The notes under the pieces are model-generated. The model saw only the letters and a list, made by a program, of their open reading frames with translations, did no database searches and was not told where the DNA came from. Below are positions 36,551-44,470 of a DNA stretch of 64,000 nucleotides, piece by piece. Every line of letters begins with the position of its first letter. Positions within the stretch are counted from its first letter, which is position 1. The stretch comes from Luteolibacter pohnpeiensis (GTDB lineage Bacteria > Verrucomicrobiota > Verrucomicrobiia > Verrucomicrobiales > Akkermansiaceae), in the NCBI RefSeq assembly GCF_016595435.1, contig NZ_JAENIJ010000014.1:39677-103676 (forward strand). The letters run 5' to 3'. The position numbers and the translations under genes were made by a program.

Positions 36551-37267
36551 ATGGGCCAGAAAGTAAATCCGATCGCATTCCGCCTCGCCGTCAGCAAAGA
36601 TTGGCGTTCCAAGTGGTATGCCAGTGGCAAAGACTACACTGACAAACTCCACGAAGATCTCGCGATCCGCGCTTACCTTCGTAAAAAGCTCCAAAACGCA
36701 GGTCTTGCCCGCGTTGTCATCGAGCGCGCATGGAACAGCGTGCGTGTCACCCTTCACACTTCCCGCCCAGGCTTGATCATTGGTCGCCAAGGTAAGGAAA
36801 TCGAAGTGATGACCCGCGACATCAACGCTCTTGCGAAGAACGCCCAGGTCAAGATCGACATTCTCGAAATCCGCAAGCCAGAGCTCGACGCCCAGTTGGT
36901 TGCTGAGCAAATCGCCATCCAGCTTGAGCGCCGGATCAGCTTCCGCCGTGCCATGAAGCGTGCGATCCAAACTGCCATGGACTTCGGTGCAGAAGGCATC
37001 CGCCTCCGCTGCGCTGGCCGTCTTGGTGGTTCCGATATTGCTCGCGCAGAAGGTTACCGCGAAGGCAAGGTGCCTCTTCAAACTCTCCGTGTTCCTCTTG
37101 ACTACGGATTTGCAGAAGCTCGCACCCTCTATGGCATCATCGGTGTCAAATGCTGGATCAACAAGAAAGAGGATGATGGCAAGCCAGCTCCTGGCCGCGA
37201 ACGCGGTGAGCGTGGTGACCGTGGCGATCGCCGCGGTGGTGACCGTCGCCAAAACAACCGCAACTGA
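36551..37267 (+). CDS. rpsC: 30S ribosomal protein S3, with RG-rich C-terminal tail
   Basis: A 238-residue protein with GQKVNPIAFRLAVSKDWRSK, the KH-domain GxxG-type segment PGLIIGRQGKEI, and RRISFRRAMKRAI at the mRNA entry site. The last about 25 residues form a repeated RG/RGD-rich tail (GRERGERGDRGDRRGGDRR). S3, S4 and S5 form the ribosomal mRNA helicase, and S5 here also has an RG-rich tail. Confidence 0.97.
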   Translation: MGQKVNPIAFRLAVSKDWRSKWYASGKDYTDKLHEDLAIRAYLRKKLQNAGLARVVIERAWNSVRVTLHTSRPGLIIGRQGKEIEVMTRDINALAKNAQVKIDILEIRKPELDAQLVAEQIAIQLERRISFRRAMKRAIQTAMDFGAEGIRLRCAGRLGGSDIARAEGYREGKVPLQTLRVPLDYGFAEARTLYGIIGVKCWINKKEDDGKPAPGRERGERGDRGDRRGGDRRQNNRN

Positions 37268-37313
37268 TTTTTCAATTTACCGAACCCCAAACTTTACTTA
37301 GGAGGACCGAGCC

Positions 37314-37733
37314 ATGCCTTTGATGCCCAAACGAACCAAGTTCCGCAAGAGCCACCGCGGAAGCCGCGCAGGCAATGCCCAGCGCGGAACCACTGTCGCC
37401 TTCGGTGACTACGGCCTTCAGACTCTCGACCGCGGCTGGATGACCAATCGCCAGATCGAAGCCTGCCGTATTGCTATCAACCGCTCCCTGAAGCGGAAGG
37501 GCAAGGTCTGGATCCGGATTTTCCCACACAAGTCGATCACTTCCCGTCCACCAGAAACCCGGATGGGTAAAGGTAAGGGTGCGGTTGATACCTGGGTAGC
37601 CGTGATTCGTCCGGGCAACATCCTTTTCGAAGTCGCCGGTGTGCCGGAATCCGCAGCTCGCGAAGCCATGCGCCTCGCATCCTACAAGCTGGGCATTCGC
37701 ACCCGCCTCGTCACCCGCAATCCGCACGCCTAA
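37314..37733 (+). CDS. rplP: 50S ribosomal protein L16
   Basis: A 139-residue protein with [27 protein letters not shown] and [19 protein letters not shown]. It has the best Shine-Dalgarno in the run (AGGAGG at -14 to -9). It contacts the A- and P-site tRNAs near the peptidyl-transferase centre. Confidence 0.98.
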   Translation: MPLMPKRTKFRKSHRGSRAGNAQRGTTVAFGDYGLQTLDRGWMTNRQIEACRIAINRSLKRKGKVWIRIFPHKSITSRPPETRMGKGKGAVDTWVAVIRPGNILFEVAGVPESAAREAMRLASYKLGIRTRLVTRNPHA

Positions 37734-37754
37734 TCCTTAACCTTCGTCTGAACC

Positions 37755-37949
37755 ATGGCCAAAGCCAAAGACATCCGCGAACTTACCGCTGAAGAAGCTG
37801 CCGTCCGACTTCGTGACCTCAAGCAGGAGTCTCTCCACCTTCGCCTCCAAAAGGCGACTGGCCAGCTTGAAAATCCAGCTCGCATCCGCCAATTGCGCCG
37901 CGAGACCGCCAGAATCCTTACCGCTCAGAACGCTCGCAAGAGCGCCTGA
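37755..37949 (+). CDS. rpmC: 50S ribosomal protein L29
   Basis: A 64-residue two-helix protein with KDIRELTAEEAAVRLRDLKQ and the conserved LENPARIRQLRRETARILT. It sits at the exit-tunnel rim next to L23, 21 bp after rplP. Confidence 0.96.
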   Translation: MAKAKDIRELTAEEAAVRLRDLKQESLHLRLQKATGQLENPARIRQLRRETARILTAQNARKSA

Positions 37950-37988
37950 TAACGGCTTCGCAATCACGCCATTTATCCAATTCCCGCC

Positions 37989-38258
37989 ATGAGCGACACT
38001 CCTCAGGACACCAAGCCGCACCTTCGCAAGACCCGCGTCGGCGTCGTCGTTTCCAATAAAATGGAAAAAACGATCGTCGTCGAACACGTCGCACGCGTTC
38101 CCCATCCGAAGTTCAACAAGATCGTGAAGCGTTCGAAGAAATACTACGTTCACGACGAAGACGCGAAGGCCGCCATCGGTGATCGCGTCCGCATCATCGA
38201 AACCAAGCCACTTTCCAAGCTCAAGCGTTGGGCTCTTGAGGAAATTCTTTCTCACTGA
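37989..38258 (+). CDS. rpsQ: 30S ribosomal protein S17
   Basis: An 89-residue OB-fold protein with [38 protein letters not shown] and [18 protein letters not shown]. Normal length and position after rpmC. Confidence 0.97.
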   Translation: MSDTPQDTKPHLRKTRVGVVVSNKMEKTIVVEHVARVPHPKFNKIVKRSKKYYVHDEDAKAAIGDRVRIIETKPLSKLKRWALEEILSH

Positions 38259-38319
38259 TGTGCCGCTGAACGCAGTTCATCCCGAATCTCACCACTTCCA
38301 AAATTAAGAATCTACTGCC

Positions 38320-38685
38320 ATGATCCAGATGGAAACCACGCTCGACGTCGCCGATAACACCGGTGCACGCAGCGCAAAAATGATCGGCGTGCTTGGCAAA
38401 CGCACCCGGACCGCCCGCATTGGTGACGTGATCACCGCCCACATCCGCGATTCCATCCCCACGGCTTCCGTGAAGAAAGGCAGCGTCGTCAAGGCAGTCG
38501 TCGTCCGCACCGCTTATCCGATCCGTCGTCCAGACGGTTCCATTCTTCGTTTCGATTCCAACGCAATCGTTGTGATCGATAAGGACAACAATCCACGTGG
38601 AACCCGGATCTTCGGACCTGTTGCTCGCGAACTTCGCGAAAAACAATTCATGAAAATCGTTTCCTTGGCGCCTGAGGTTCTCTAA
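38320..38685 (+). CDS. rplN: 50S ribosomal protein L14
   Basis: A 121-residue protein starting [19 protein letters not shown] and ending [16 protein letters not shown], close to the family's usual length. It opens the spc part of the run, 61 bp after rpsQ. Confidence 0.98.
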   Translation: MIQMETTLDVADNTGARSAKMIGVLGKRTRTARIGDVITAHIRDSIPTASVKKGSVVKAVVVRTAYPIRRPDGSILRFDSNAIVVIDKDNNPRGTRIFGPVARELREKQFMKIVSLAPEVL

Positions 38686-38724
38686 GAACCCGCCCGCAGT
38701 CCAAATTTATTACCGTAACAACCG

Positions 38725-38958
38725 ATGAGCCGCACCAAGACACACGTCAAAAAAGGCGACCAAGTAGAAATCATCACCGGAGCTCACAAAGGCAAGCAAG
38801 GCACGGTTCTTTCCGTGAACGCTGCTAAAAGCCAGGTCGTCGTCGAAGGCGCTCGTCCGGTGAAAAAAGCAACCCGCCGTTCAGAAGCTGATCCGGATGG
38901 TGGCATCAAGACCATTGATGGGTCTGTCCATATTTCCAATGTGAAAAAACTGGGCTAA
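38725..38958 (+). CDS. rplX: 50S ribosomal protein L24
   Basis: A 77-residue KOW-domain protein ([20 protein letters not shown]) that helps start 50S assembly. It is short for L24 (often about 100 residues) because it lacks the usual C-terminal extension. A GCGCTTAAGCGC palindrome (38977-38988) lies in the 57-bp gap to rplE. Confidence 0.96.
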   Translation: MSRTKTHVKKGDQVEIITGAHKGKQGTVLSVNAAKSQVVVEGARPVKKATRRSEADPDGGIKTIDGSVHISNVKKLG

Positions 38959-39015
38959 GGCATCTCGCCTTTGCCCGCGCTTAAGCGCAAACCATAGCGC
39001 TGACCCGCTGAAACC

Positions 39016-39588
39016 ATGAGTACTACAACACTGCAACAAGCATACAAAGAGAAGGTAGCACCGAGCCTCAAGAAGTCGCTCGGATATGCAAACCCTCACC
39101 AAATCCCACGTCTTGAAAAGATCGTGGTCACCACTTGCATGGGAAAAGCTCCCGATCGCAAGGTAGCCGTTGATGACGCTGTCGCCGAAATCTCCAAGAT
39201 CACCGGTCAAAAGCCATCCATCACGTATTCGAAGAAGGCTGTCGCCAACTTCAAGCTCCGTGAAGGTGAAGCAATCGGTGCCCGCGTGACTCTCCGTGGC
39301 GCACGGATGTGGGAATTCCTCCATCGCTTCATCAACATCACCGCTCCCAACATTCGGGACTTCCGCGGGATTTCTTCCAAATCCTTCGATGGTCGCGGCA
39401 ACTATGCCTGCGGCATTGCCGATCAGTCGATTTTCCCTGAAATCGAACTCGACCAAATCAAGCGCACCATCGGTTTCGATTTGATCTTCGTCACTTCTGC
39501 CAAGACTGATGCAGAAGGCCGTGCCTTGCTCACCGAGCTGGGTCTCCCATTCCGCGACGCTAAAAAAGCCGAAGCAGCTGCCGAGTAA
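39016..39588 (+). CDS. rplE: 50S ribosomal protein L5
   Basis: A 190-residue protein with IPRLEKIVVTTCMGKA, FKLREGEAIGARVTLRG and the IGFDLIFVTSAKTDAEGRAL end. In most bacteria rpsN (S14) follows; here only 39 bp separate it from rpsH, so rpsN is not in this cluster. Confidence 0.98.
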   Translation: MSTTTLQQAYKEKVAPSLKKSLGYANPHQIPRLEKIVVTTCMGKAPDRKVAVDDAVAEISKITGQKPSITYSKKAVANFKLREGEAIGARVTLRGARMWEFLHRFINITAPNIRDFRGISSKSFDGRGNYACGIADQSIFPEIELDQIKRTIGFDLIFVTSAKTDAEGRALLTELGLPFRDAKKAEAAAE

Positions 39589-39627
39589 TTCGGATAACCC
39601 CACCATCAATTAAAGGAATCCAATCAT

Positions 39628-40023
39628 ATGGCAGTTCTTACCGATCCAATTTCTGACTTCCTCACCCGTTTCAAGAATGCAGCTCGCGCTGGAAACGAGG
39701 AATTCACCGCACCCTATTCCAAAATCAAGGCAGACATCGCCGAGATTCTGAAGCAAGAAGGGTATGTCTGGAACTACGAAGTGGTGACTGGCGCACGCAC
39801 CGAACTCAAGGTGAAGCCGAAGTTCATCGACGGTCGTCCGGTTCTTACCGATCTCAAGCGCATCTCCAAGCCTGGTCGCCGCAAATACGTCGGTGCAGGT
39901 GAAGTGCCACGCGTCATGTCCGGCCTCGGCATCTCCATCCTTTCCACTCCAAAGGGTGTTCTTTCCGGTGGCTCCGCTAAGCGTCAGAACGTTGGTGGCG
40001 AGCTCCTCGCTACCGTCTGGTAA
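39628..40023 (+). CDS. rpsH: 30S ribosomal protein S8
   Basis: A 131-residue protein with DPISDFLTRFKNAARAGNEE and the C-terminal ISTPKGVLSGGSAKRQNVGG. In E. coli S8 is the repressor of the spc operon through a site near rplE; I see no clear copy of that site. It has a Shine-Dalgarno-like AAGGA. Confidence 0.97.
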   Translation: MAVLTDPISDFLTRFKNAARAGNEEFTAPYSKIKADIAEILKQEGYVWNYEVVTGARTELKVKPKFIDGRPVLTDLKRISKPGRRKYVGAGEVPRVMSGLGISILSTPKGVLSGGSAKRQNVGGELLATVW

Positions 40024-40053
40024 ACCTCAAACTCGCGAAAGGAAAACACTACC

Positions 40054-40593
40054 ATGTCACGAGTCGGTCTCAAACCAATCTCACTTCCTGAAAAGGTCGC
40101 CGTCAAACTTGATGGTCGCACCGTCACGGTCGAAGGCCCTAAGGGCAAACTCGACTTCAGCCTTCCAGAAGGCATCAGCCTCACCAACGAAGACAACACA
40201 GTCGTTGTCTCCCGCGCTTCGGAACAACGCGAAATTCGCGCACTCCATGGAACCGCACGCAGCTTGATCAACAACATGATCCTCGGCGTTTCCCAAGGAT
40301 TCGTGAAGGATCTCGAAATCCACGGCGTTGGTCTTCGTGCCGCTGTAAAAGGTCAGGATCTCGACCTTTCTCTCGGTCGTTCCCACCCACTTCTTCACCC
40401 GATCCCTTCCGGTCTGACTGTTACGGTCAACGAAAACACCAAGATCAAGGTCGAAGGTATCGATAAACAACTCGTCGGTCAGTTCGCTGCCGAAGTCCGC
40501 GGCTACTACCCGCCTGAGCCATACAAGGGCAAGGGTGTGCGTTATGCCGGTGAACATATCCGCCGCAAGGAAGGCAAGAGCGTCGGTAAATAA
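40054..40593 (+). CDS. rplF: 50S ribosomal protein L6
   Basis: A 179-residue two-domain protein with SRVGLKPISLPEKV, VEGPKGKLDF and the C-terminal RGYYPPEPYKGKGVRYAGE. A GAAAGGAAA stretch before the ATG may act as ribosome-binding site. Confidence 0.98.
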   Translation: MSRVGLKPISLPEKVAVKLDGRTVTVEGPKGKLDFSLPEGISLTNEDNTVVVSRASEQREIRALHGTARSLINNMILGVSQGFVKDLEIHGVGLRAAVKGQDLDLSLGRSHPLLHPIPSGLTVTVNENTKIKVEGIDKQLVGQFAAEVRGYYPPEPYKGKGVRYAGEHIRRKEGKSVGK

Positions 40594-40634
40594 TCAGAAC
40601 CCGCCGCCCATAACCCCAACTCCATTTCGGCAAC

Positions 40635-40991
40635 ATGAGCATGATCAATCGCAAAGGCATTCGCCGTCGTATTCACGACCGCATCCGCCGCAAAGTCATC
40701 GGAACCGCAGAGCGTCCACGCCTTGCTATCCATTATTCAAACCAACACATTTACGCCCAAGTCATCGACGATTCGGTAGGCAAGACCCTTGTTTCCGCAT
40801 CGACCCTCGACAAATCCATCGAAAAGGCTGCCTCAAACAAAGAGAGCGCCCAGAAGGTGGGAGCGCTCATCGCAGAGCGCGCCAAGGGCTCGAACATCAG
40901 TGCCGTAGTCTTCGACCGCGGCGGTCACCTCTATCACGGCAAAGTAAAAGCCCTCGCGGATGCAGCGCGTGAAGGCGGACTTCAATTCTAA
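40635..40991 (+). CDS. rplR: 50S ribosomal protein L18
   Basis: A 118-residue 5S rRNA-binding protein with [20 protein letters not shown] and the C-terminal [20 protein letters not shown]. It lies 41 bp after rplF and 18 bp before rpsE. Confidence 0.98.
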   Translation: MSMINRKGIRRRIHDRIRRKVIGTAERPRLAIHYSNQHIYAQVIDDSVGKTLVSASTLDKSIEKAASNKESAQKVGALIAERAKGSNISAVVFDRGGHLYHGKVKALADAAREGGLQF

Positions 40992-41009
40992 CGCTCACAG
41001 ATACCCATC

Positions 41010-41633
41010 ATGGTAACTACTCCCGATAACGCATCGTCCGCACCATCTCAAGCTCCACAATCCTCTTATCAAGGAAATCGTGGTCAAGGTGGTGGCGGTG
41101 GCCGCGGCCGCGGCCCACGTCGTGAAGAGCGCCAAGCGCCGACCGATTCCGAAGGCAACGAGCTTTCCGAAAAAGTCGTATTCATCAACCGTTGCGCCAA
41201 AGTCGTCAAAGGTGGTCGTCGTTTCAGCTTCTCCGCTTTGGTCGTCACTGGAAACAAGCTCGGCAAAGTCGGTCTTGGTTTCGGCAAGGCAAACGAAGTT
41301 GCTGACGCCATTAAGAAAGCCAGCGAGAGCGCCCGTAAGGAATTGACCTCAATGAGCATCGTCGACGGAACCATCCCTCACGAAATCTGCGCGGAATTCG
41401 GCGGCGGCAAAGTCTTGCTCAAACCTGCATCTCCCGGAACCGGGATCATCGCCGGTGGCGGTGTCCGTGCGGTTTGCGAAGCTGTCGGTATCCGCGACAT
41501 TCTTGCAAAGTCGATGGGTTCCTCCAACCACGCCAACGTGGTGAAGGCGACTCTCAAGGCTCTTTCCCAAGTCCGCACCCGCGACCAGGTTCTGTCCTCC
41601 CGCGGTAAGAAGAAAAAGGAAAAGGCGATCTGA
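41010..41633 (+). CDS. rpsE: 30S ribosomal protein S5, with Gly/Arg-rich N-terminal extension
   Basis: A 207-residue protein. The normal S5 body starts near residue 52 ([20 protein letters not shown]) and includes [10 protein letters not shown] and the [13 protein letters not shown] loop. The first 50 residues are a low-complexity extension with a Gln/Ser part and a GGGGG-RGRG core. E. coli S5 is 167 residues with no such tail. S5 lies beside S3 at the mRNA entry. Confidence 0.97.
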   Translation: MVTTPDNASSAPSQAPQSSYQGNRGQGGGGGRGRGPRREERQAPTDSEGNELSEKVVFINRCAKVVKGGRRFSFSALVVTGNKLGKVGLGFGKANEVADAIKKASESARKELTSMSIVDGTIPHEICAEFGGGKVLLKPASPGTGIIAGGGVRAVCEAVGIRDILAKSMGSSNHANVVKATLKALSQVRTRDQVLSSRGKKKKEKAI

Positions 41634-41649
41634 GCCAAATGCTCGAAGT

Positions 41650-41689
41650 TACCGGAAGAGATCGTGTGAAAATCAGCACTCTTCCGGTA
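41650..41689 (+). other. 11-bp inverted repeat in the rpsE-rplO gap (where rpmD is usually found)
   Basis: TACCGGAAGAG and CTCTTCCGGTA form a perfect 11-bp stem with an 18-nt loop, 16 bp after the rpsE stop. No T-run follows, so it is not a simple terminator. The 90-bp gap has no room for a 60-codon rpmD (L30) gene. It could be an mRNA processing or translational control hairpin. Confidence 0.6.
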
Positions 41690-41723
41690 GTTCAAGCTCG
41701 TAACATCGAACCAAATTTAACTA

Positions 41724-42176
41724 ATGGAACTTCACAATCTCAGTCCGAATCCGGGCGCGAAGCACCGGGTGAAACGCCTCGGTTCTGGCGAAAGCTCCGG
41801 CCTCGGCAAGACTTCCGGTAAAGGAAACAAGGGTCAAAAAGCCCGTTCCGGCAGCGGCACCCGCGTCGGTTTCGAAGGTGGCCAGATGCCACTTCACCGC
41901 CGCCTTCCAAAGCGTGGCTTCAACAACTATGACTTCCGCGACAAAGTTGGCGTGGTCAACGTTGGTGACTTCGACGAAATCTTCGACGCAGGAACCACGA
42001 TCACCGAGGAATTGCTCCGCGAAAACGGTCTCCTCAATGGTCTTGCAGATCGCGTCAAGCTGCTTGGCAACGGCGACGTCACCAAGTCCTTCACGGTAGT
42101 GGTATCCAGTGCTAGTGCTTCCGCCCGTGAAAAGATCGAAAAAGCCGGTGGCTCCATCCAAGCTCCCGGTGCTTGA
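41724..42176 (+). CDS. rplO: 50S ribosomal protein L15
   Basis: A 150-residue protein with the typical start MELHNLSPNPGAKHRVKRLG, the Gly-rich region GKGNKGQKARSGSGTRVGFE and GGQMPLHRRLPKRGF. The mRNA before its ATG is A-rich and carries no Shine-Dalgarno. Confidence 0.97.
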   Translation: MELHNLSPNPGAKHRVKRLGSGESSGLGKTSGKGNKGQKARSGSGTRVGFEGGQMPLHRRLPKRGFNNYDFRDKVGVVNVGDFDEIFDAGTTITEELLRENGLLNGLADRVKLLGNGDVTKSFTVVVSSASASAREKIEKAGGSIQAPGA

Positions 42177-42190
42177 TCTCAGCTGAGATC
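42175..42190. promoter_or_regulatory. Perfect 16-bp palindrome overlapping the rplO stop
   Basis: GATCTCAGCTGAGATC is fully symmetric and begins within the rplO stop codon. It is a candidate protein-binding site or a small hairpin ahead of secY. Confidence 0.45.
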
Positions 42191-42213
42191 AACATCAATC
42201 CAGTCTCTCCGGT

Positions 42214-42237
42214 GAGGAAGCGCTTGTGCGCTTCCTC
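42214..42237 (+). terminator. Terminator-like hairpin between rplO and secY
   Basis: GAGGAAGCGC and GCGCTTCCTC form a perfect 10-bp stem with a TTGT loop, followed by ATTGTGTTT. The T-run is poor but the stem is strong. A possible promoter for secY overlaps it (TTGTGC at 42224, 16 bp, TATAAC at 42246), so secY-adk-map may be partly uncoupled from the ribosomal genes. Confidence 0.6.
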
Positions 42238-42280
42238 ATTGTGTTTATAACCCGCGCGTCAGTTTTTTCCCCTACACTTC

Positions 42281-43789
42281 ATGATTTCAGCGTTTGCCAA
42301 TACCTGGAAAGTCCCGGAGCTCCGTGCCCGGATTGTTTTCACGTTAGCCATTATCATTTTCATCCGCCTCGGCGTCCACATCACTTTGCCAGGCGTGGAT
42401 GCCTCGGTCATCAAGGAATGGATGGACAATTTCCGCGGTAACGACCCGAAATCCACCGGTGGAGTTACTGCCATGCTACAGGTGTTCTCTGGTGGTGGCC
42501 TCACCCACGCTGGCGTTTTTGCATTGGGAATCATGCCCTACATTTCTGCGTCGATCATGGTGCAGCTGATGACGGCAGTGGTGCCTAAGCTTTCCCGTCT
42601 TGCTCGCGAAGACGGAGGACGCGAGAAGATCACGCAATACACCCGCTATATCACGATTGGTATCGCACTGGTTCAGGGATATTTTGTTGCCAAAACCCTG
42701 AGCAGCACCGGGAAAATCATGTATATGCCGGGCATCGAAAACATCGGCCGCCCGTTGGTGCCGGATCCAAGTGTGCAGTGGTATTGTCTTACGATTCTGA
42801 CCATTGTCGCCGGGACGATGTTCCTGATGTGGTTGGGCGATCAAATCACAGATAAAGGAGTTGGCAACGGCACCTCGATCATCATCACAGTCAACATTAT
42901 CGCCGGTTTACCCGGTGCTTTGATTGGCGCATGGAACTATTTCGTTCAGCCTGAGAATCCTTTTATGGCTTTTGTCATGGTGGGTCTCATTATTCTCATG
43001 CTTCTCGTGATCGCGGGCACCATTGCGATCACCGAGGCTCAACGCCGCATCGCAGTACAGTATGCGAAACGCATTGTCGGTCGGAAGCAATTCGGTGGGC
43101 AAACCCAGTATCTACCACTCAAGGTCAACTATGCAGGCGTGATGCCTGTTATTTTTGCTTCAGCGATCTTGTCCATTATACCGACTACCCTGGGTTTAAT
43201 TCCGAAACTTTCAGACGAGCCTTGGGTGATGAGTTTGATCCATCAAATGAATGGCGGCACTGCTTTCTACGTCTTGGGTGGAGTCGGCATCTTCCTGTTC
43301 TCCTATTTCTGGGTCGCGATGATGTTCCAGCCTTCTCAGATCTCTGAAGATTTGAAGCGGAACGGTGGCTACATTCCAGGAGTTCGCCCGGGTAAGCCAA
43401 CGGCTGATTTCTTGGATTTCACCATGAGCCGTCTCACTTTTGCAGGCGCCTTGTTCCTGGCTATCTTGTTCGCATTGCCTGTGATTACGGGTAAAGTTGT
43501 AGGTCTTCCTGCAGGGTCACCGATTCTCAATTTCTTTGGCGGAACCTCCTTGCTGATCATGGTCGGTGTGATCCTAGACATGATGCGTCAGATCGAAACG
43601 CACCTTCTGCAAAAGCACTACGATGGCTTCCTTCGTAAGGGCAAACTCAAGGGGCGCTATGATCGCGCGGGTAACAATTTGCACGCAGACATCGCTTCCA
43701 AAAATTCCTTGGTTCTCTTGTGGACAGTAATTGCGATCCTCGTGGTCGCCGGGATTACCATCTATTTCTACAACCAAAGTCACCATTGA
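42281..43789 (+). CDS. secY: Protein translocase subunit SecY
   Basis: A 502-residue ten-helix channel protein. RARIVFTLAIIIFIRLG is TM1, followed by a periplasmic loop with LPGVD, and later SASIMVQLMTAVVP and EAQRRIAVQYAKRIVGR (cytosolic loop). It ends in a hydrophobic helix. It is somewhat longer than E. coli SecY (443) through larger loops. It forms the Sec channel with SecE/G. Its stop overlaps the start of adk. Confidence 0.97.
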   Translation: MISAFANTWKVPELRARIVFTLAIIIFIRLGVHITLPGVDASVIKEWMDNFRGNDPKSTGGVTAMLQVFSGGGLTHAGVFALGIMPYISASIMVQLMTAVVPKLSRLAREDGGREKITQYTRYITIGIALVQGYFVAKTLSSTGKIMYMPGIENIGRPLVPDPSVQWYCLTILTIVAGTMFLMWLGDQITDKGVGNGTSIIITVNIIAGLPGALIGAWNYFVQPENPFMAFVMVGLIILMLLVIAGTIAITEAQRRIAVQYAKRIVGRKQFGGQTQYLPLKVNYAGVMPVIFASAILSIIPTTLGLIPKLSDEPWVMSLIHQMNGGTAFYVLGGVGIFLFSYFWVAMMFQPSQISEDLKRNGGYIPGVRPGKPTADFLDFTMSRLTFAGALFLAILFALPVITGKVVGLPAGSPILNFFGGTSLLIMVGVILDMMRQIETHLLQKHYDGFLRKGKLKGRYDRAGNNLHADIASKNSLVLLWTVIAILVVAGITIYFYNQSHH

Positions 43790-44457
43790 GCACGCCTTTG
43801 CAAGGCCCGCTCCATATCGTTCTTTTGGGTCCTCCTGCCTCCGGCAAGGGGACCCAAGGCAAAGCCTTGGCAGCCTCGCTTAGCCTTGGCTACCTCAGCA
43901 CCGGGGCATTACTCCGCGAGCATGTCGAGAATCGGACAGAGCTCGGACAACGCGCCGCACCCATTCTAGCCCGGGGCGAATATTTGCCCGATGATTTGAT
44001 GTGCCCGATCCTGGGAGATTGGTTACAGAAGCAGACAGGCGGTTGGGTCTTGGATGGATTTCCACGTAGTCTCGCCCAAGCCGAATATCTTGAAAATTGG
44101 CTTAACGACCATCAGCAGAAATTATCTGCAGCCCTATCATTAGAGGTGCCATATGATCAATTGTTGACCCGAATTCAGGGGAGAGTTGAGTGCCCAGAAT
44201 GCCGTTGGAGCGGTCAGATCGCGCAACTCATCGATGGTCAAAAGTGTCCCGTATGCGGGGCGCGTGCGAGTCGGCGGTCGGACGATGACCTTGAAAATTT
44301 TCGTAGTCGGCATCGTGAGTTTGTGACGAATACCCGACCGGTGATTGATTTCTACTCGAAAAGGGGGACACTTCACACCTGCGACGCGAGCTCACCTCAG
44401 GAAGTCGTTGCCGCGAAACTCAAAGCATTGTTGGTTGCCCCTGAGGCATCCGCCTAA
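43786..44457 (+). CDS. adk: Adenylate kinase, TTG start overlapping secY
   Basis: A 223-residue kinase for AMP + ATP to 2 ADP. P-loop GPPASGKGTQGK, AMP site STGALLREHVENRTELG, DGFPRSLAQAE, and a LID domain with four cysteines (CPECRWSG ... CPVCGA) typical of zinc-bearing adenylate kinases. No ATG lies near the P-loop; TTG 43786 overlaps the secY stop as TTGA, so translation is probably coupled. An ATG at 43720 lies far inside secY and would add 22 foreign residues. Confidence 0.88.
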   Translation: MSTPLQGPLHIVLLGPPASGKGTQGKALAASLSLGYLSTGALLREHVENRTELGQRAAPILARGEYLPDDLMCPILGDWLQKQTGGWVLDGFPRSLAQAEYLENWLNDHQQKLSAALSLEVPYDQLLTRIQGRVECPECRWSGQIAQLIDGQKCPVCGARASRRSDDDLENFRSRHREFVTNTRPVIDFYSKRGTLHTCDASSPQEVVAAKLKALLVAPEASA

Positions 44458-44470
44458 ATTTTTAATAGCC

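Noticed and set aside
41639..41821. A 60-codon frame in the rpsE-rplO gap that could be rpmD (L30)
   Set aside because: Length would fit, but the peptide lacks L30 motifs, contains the hairpin sequence and runs 100 bp into rplO.
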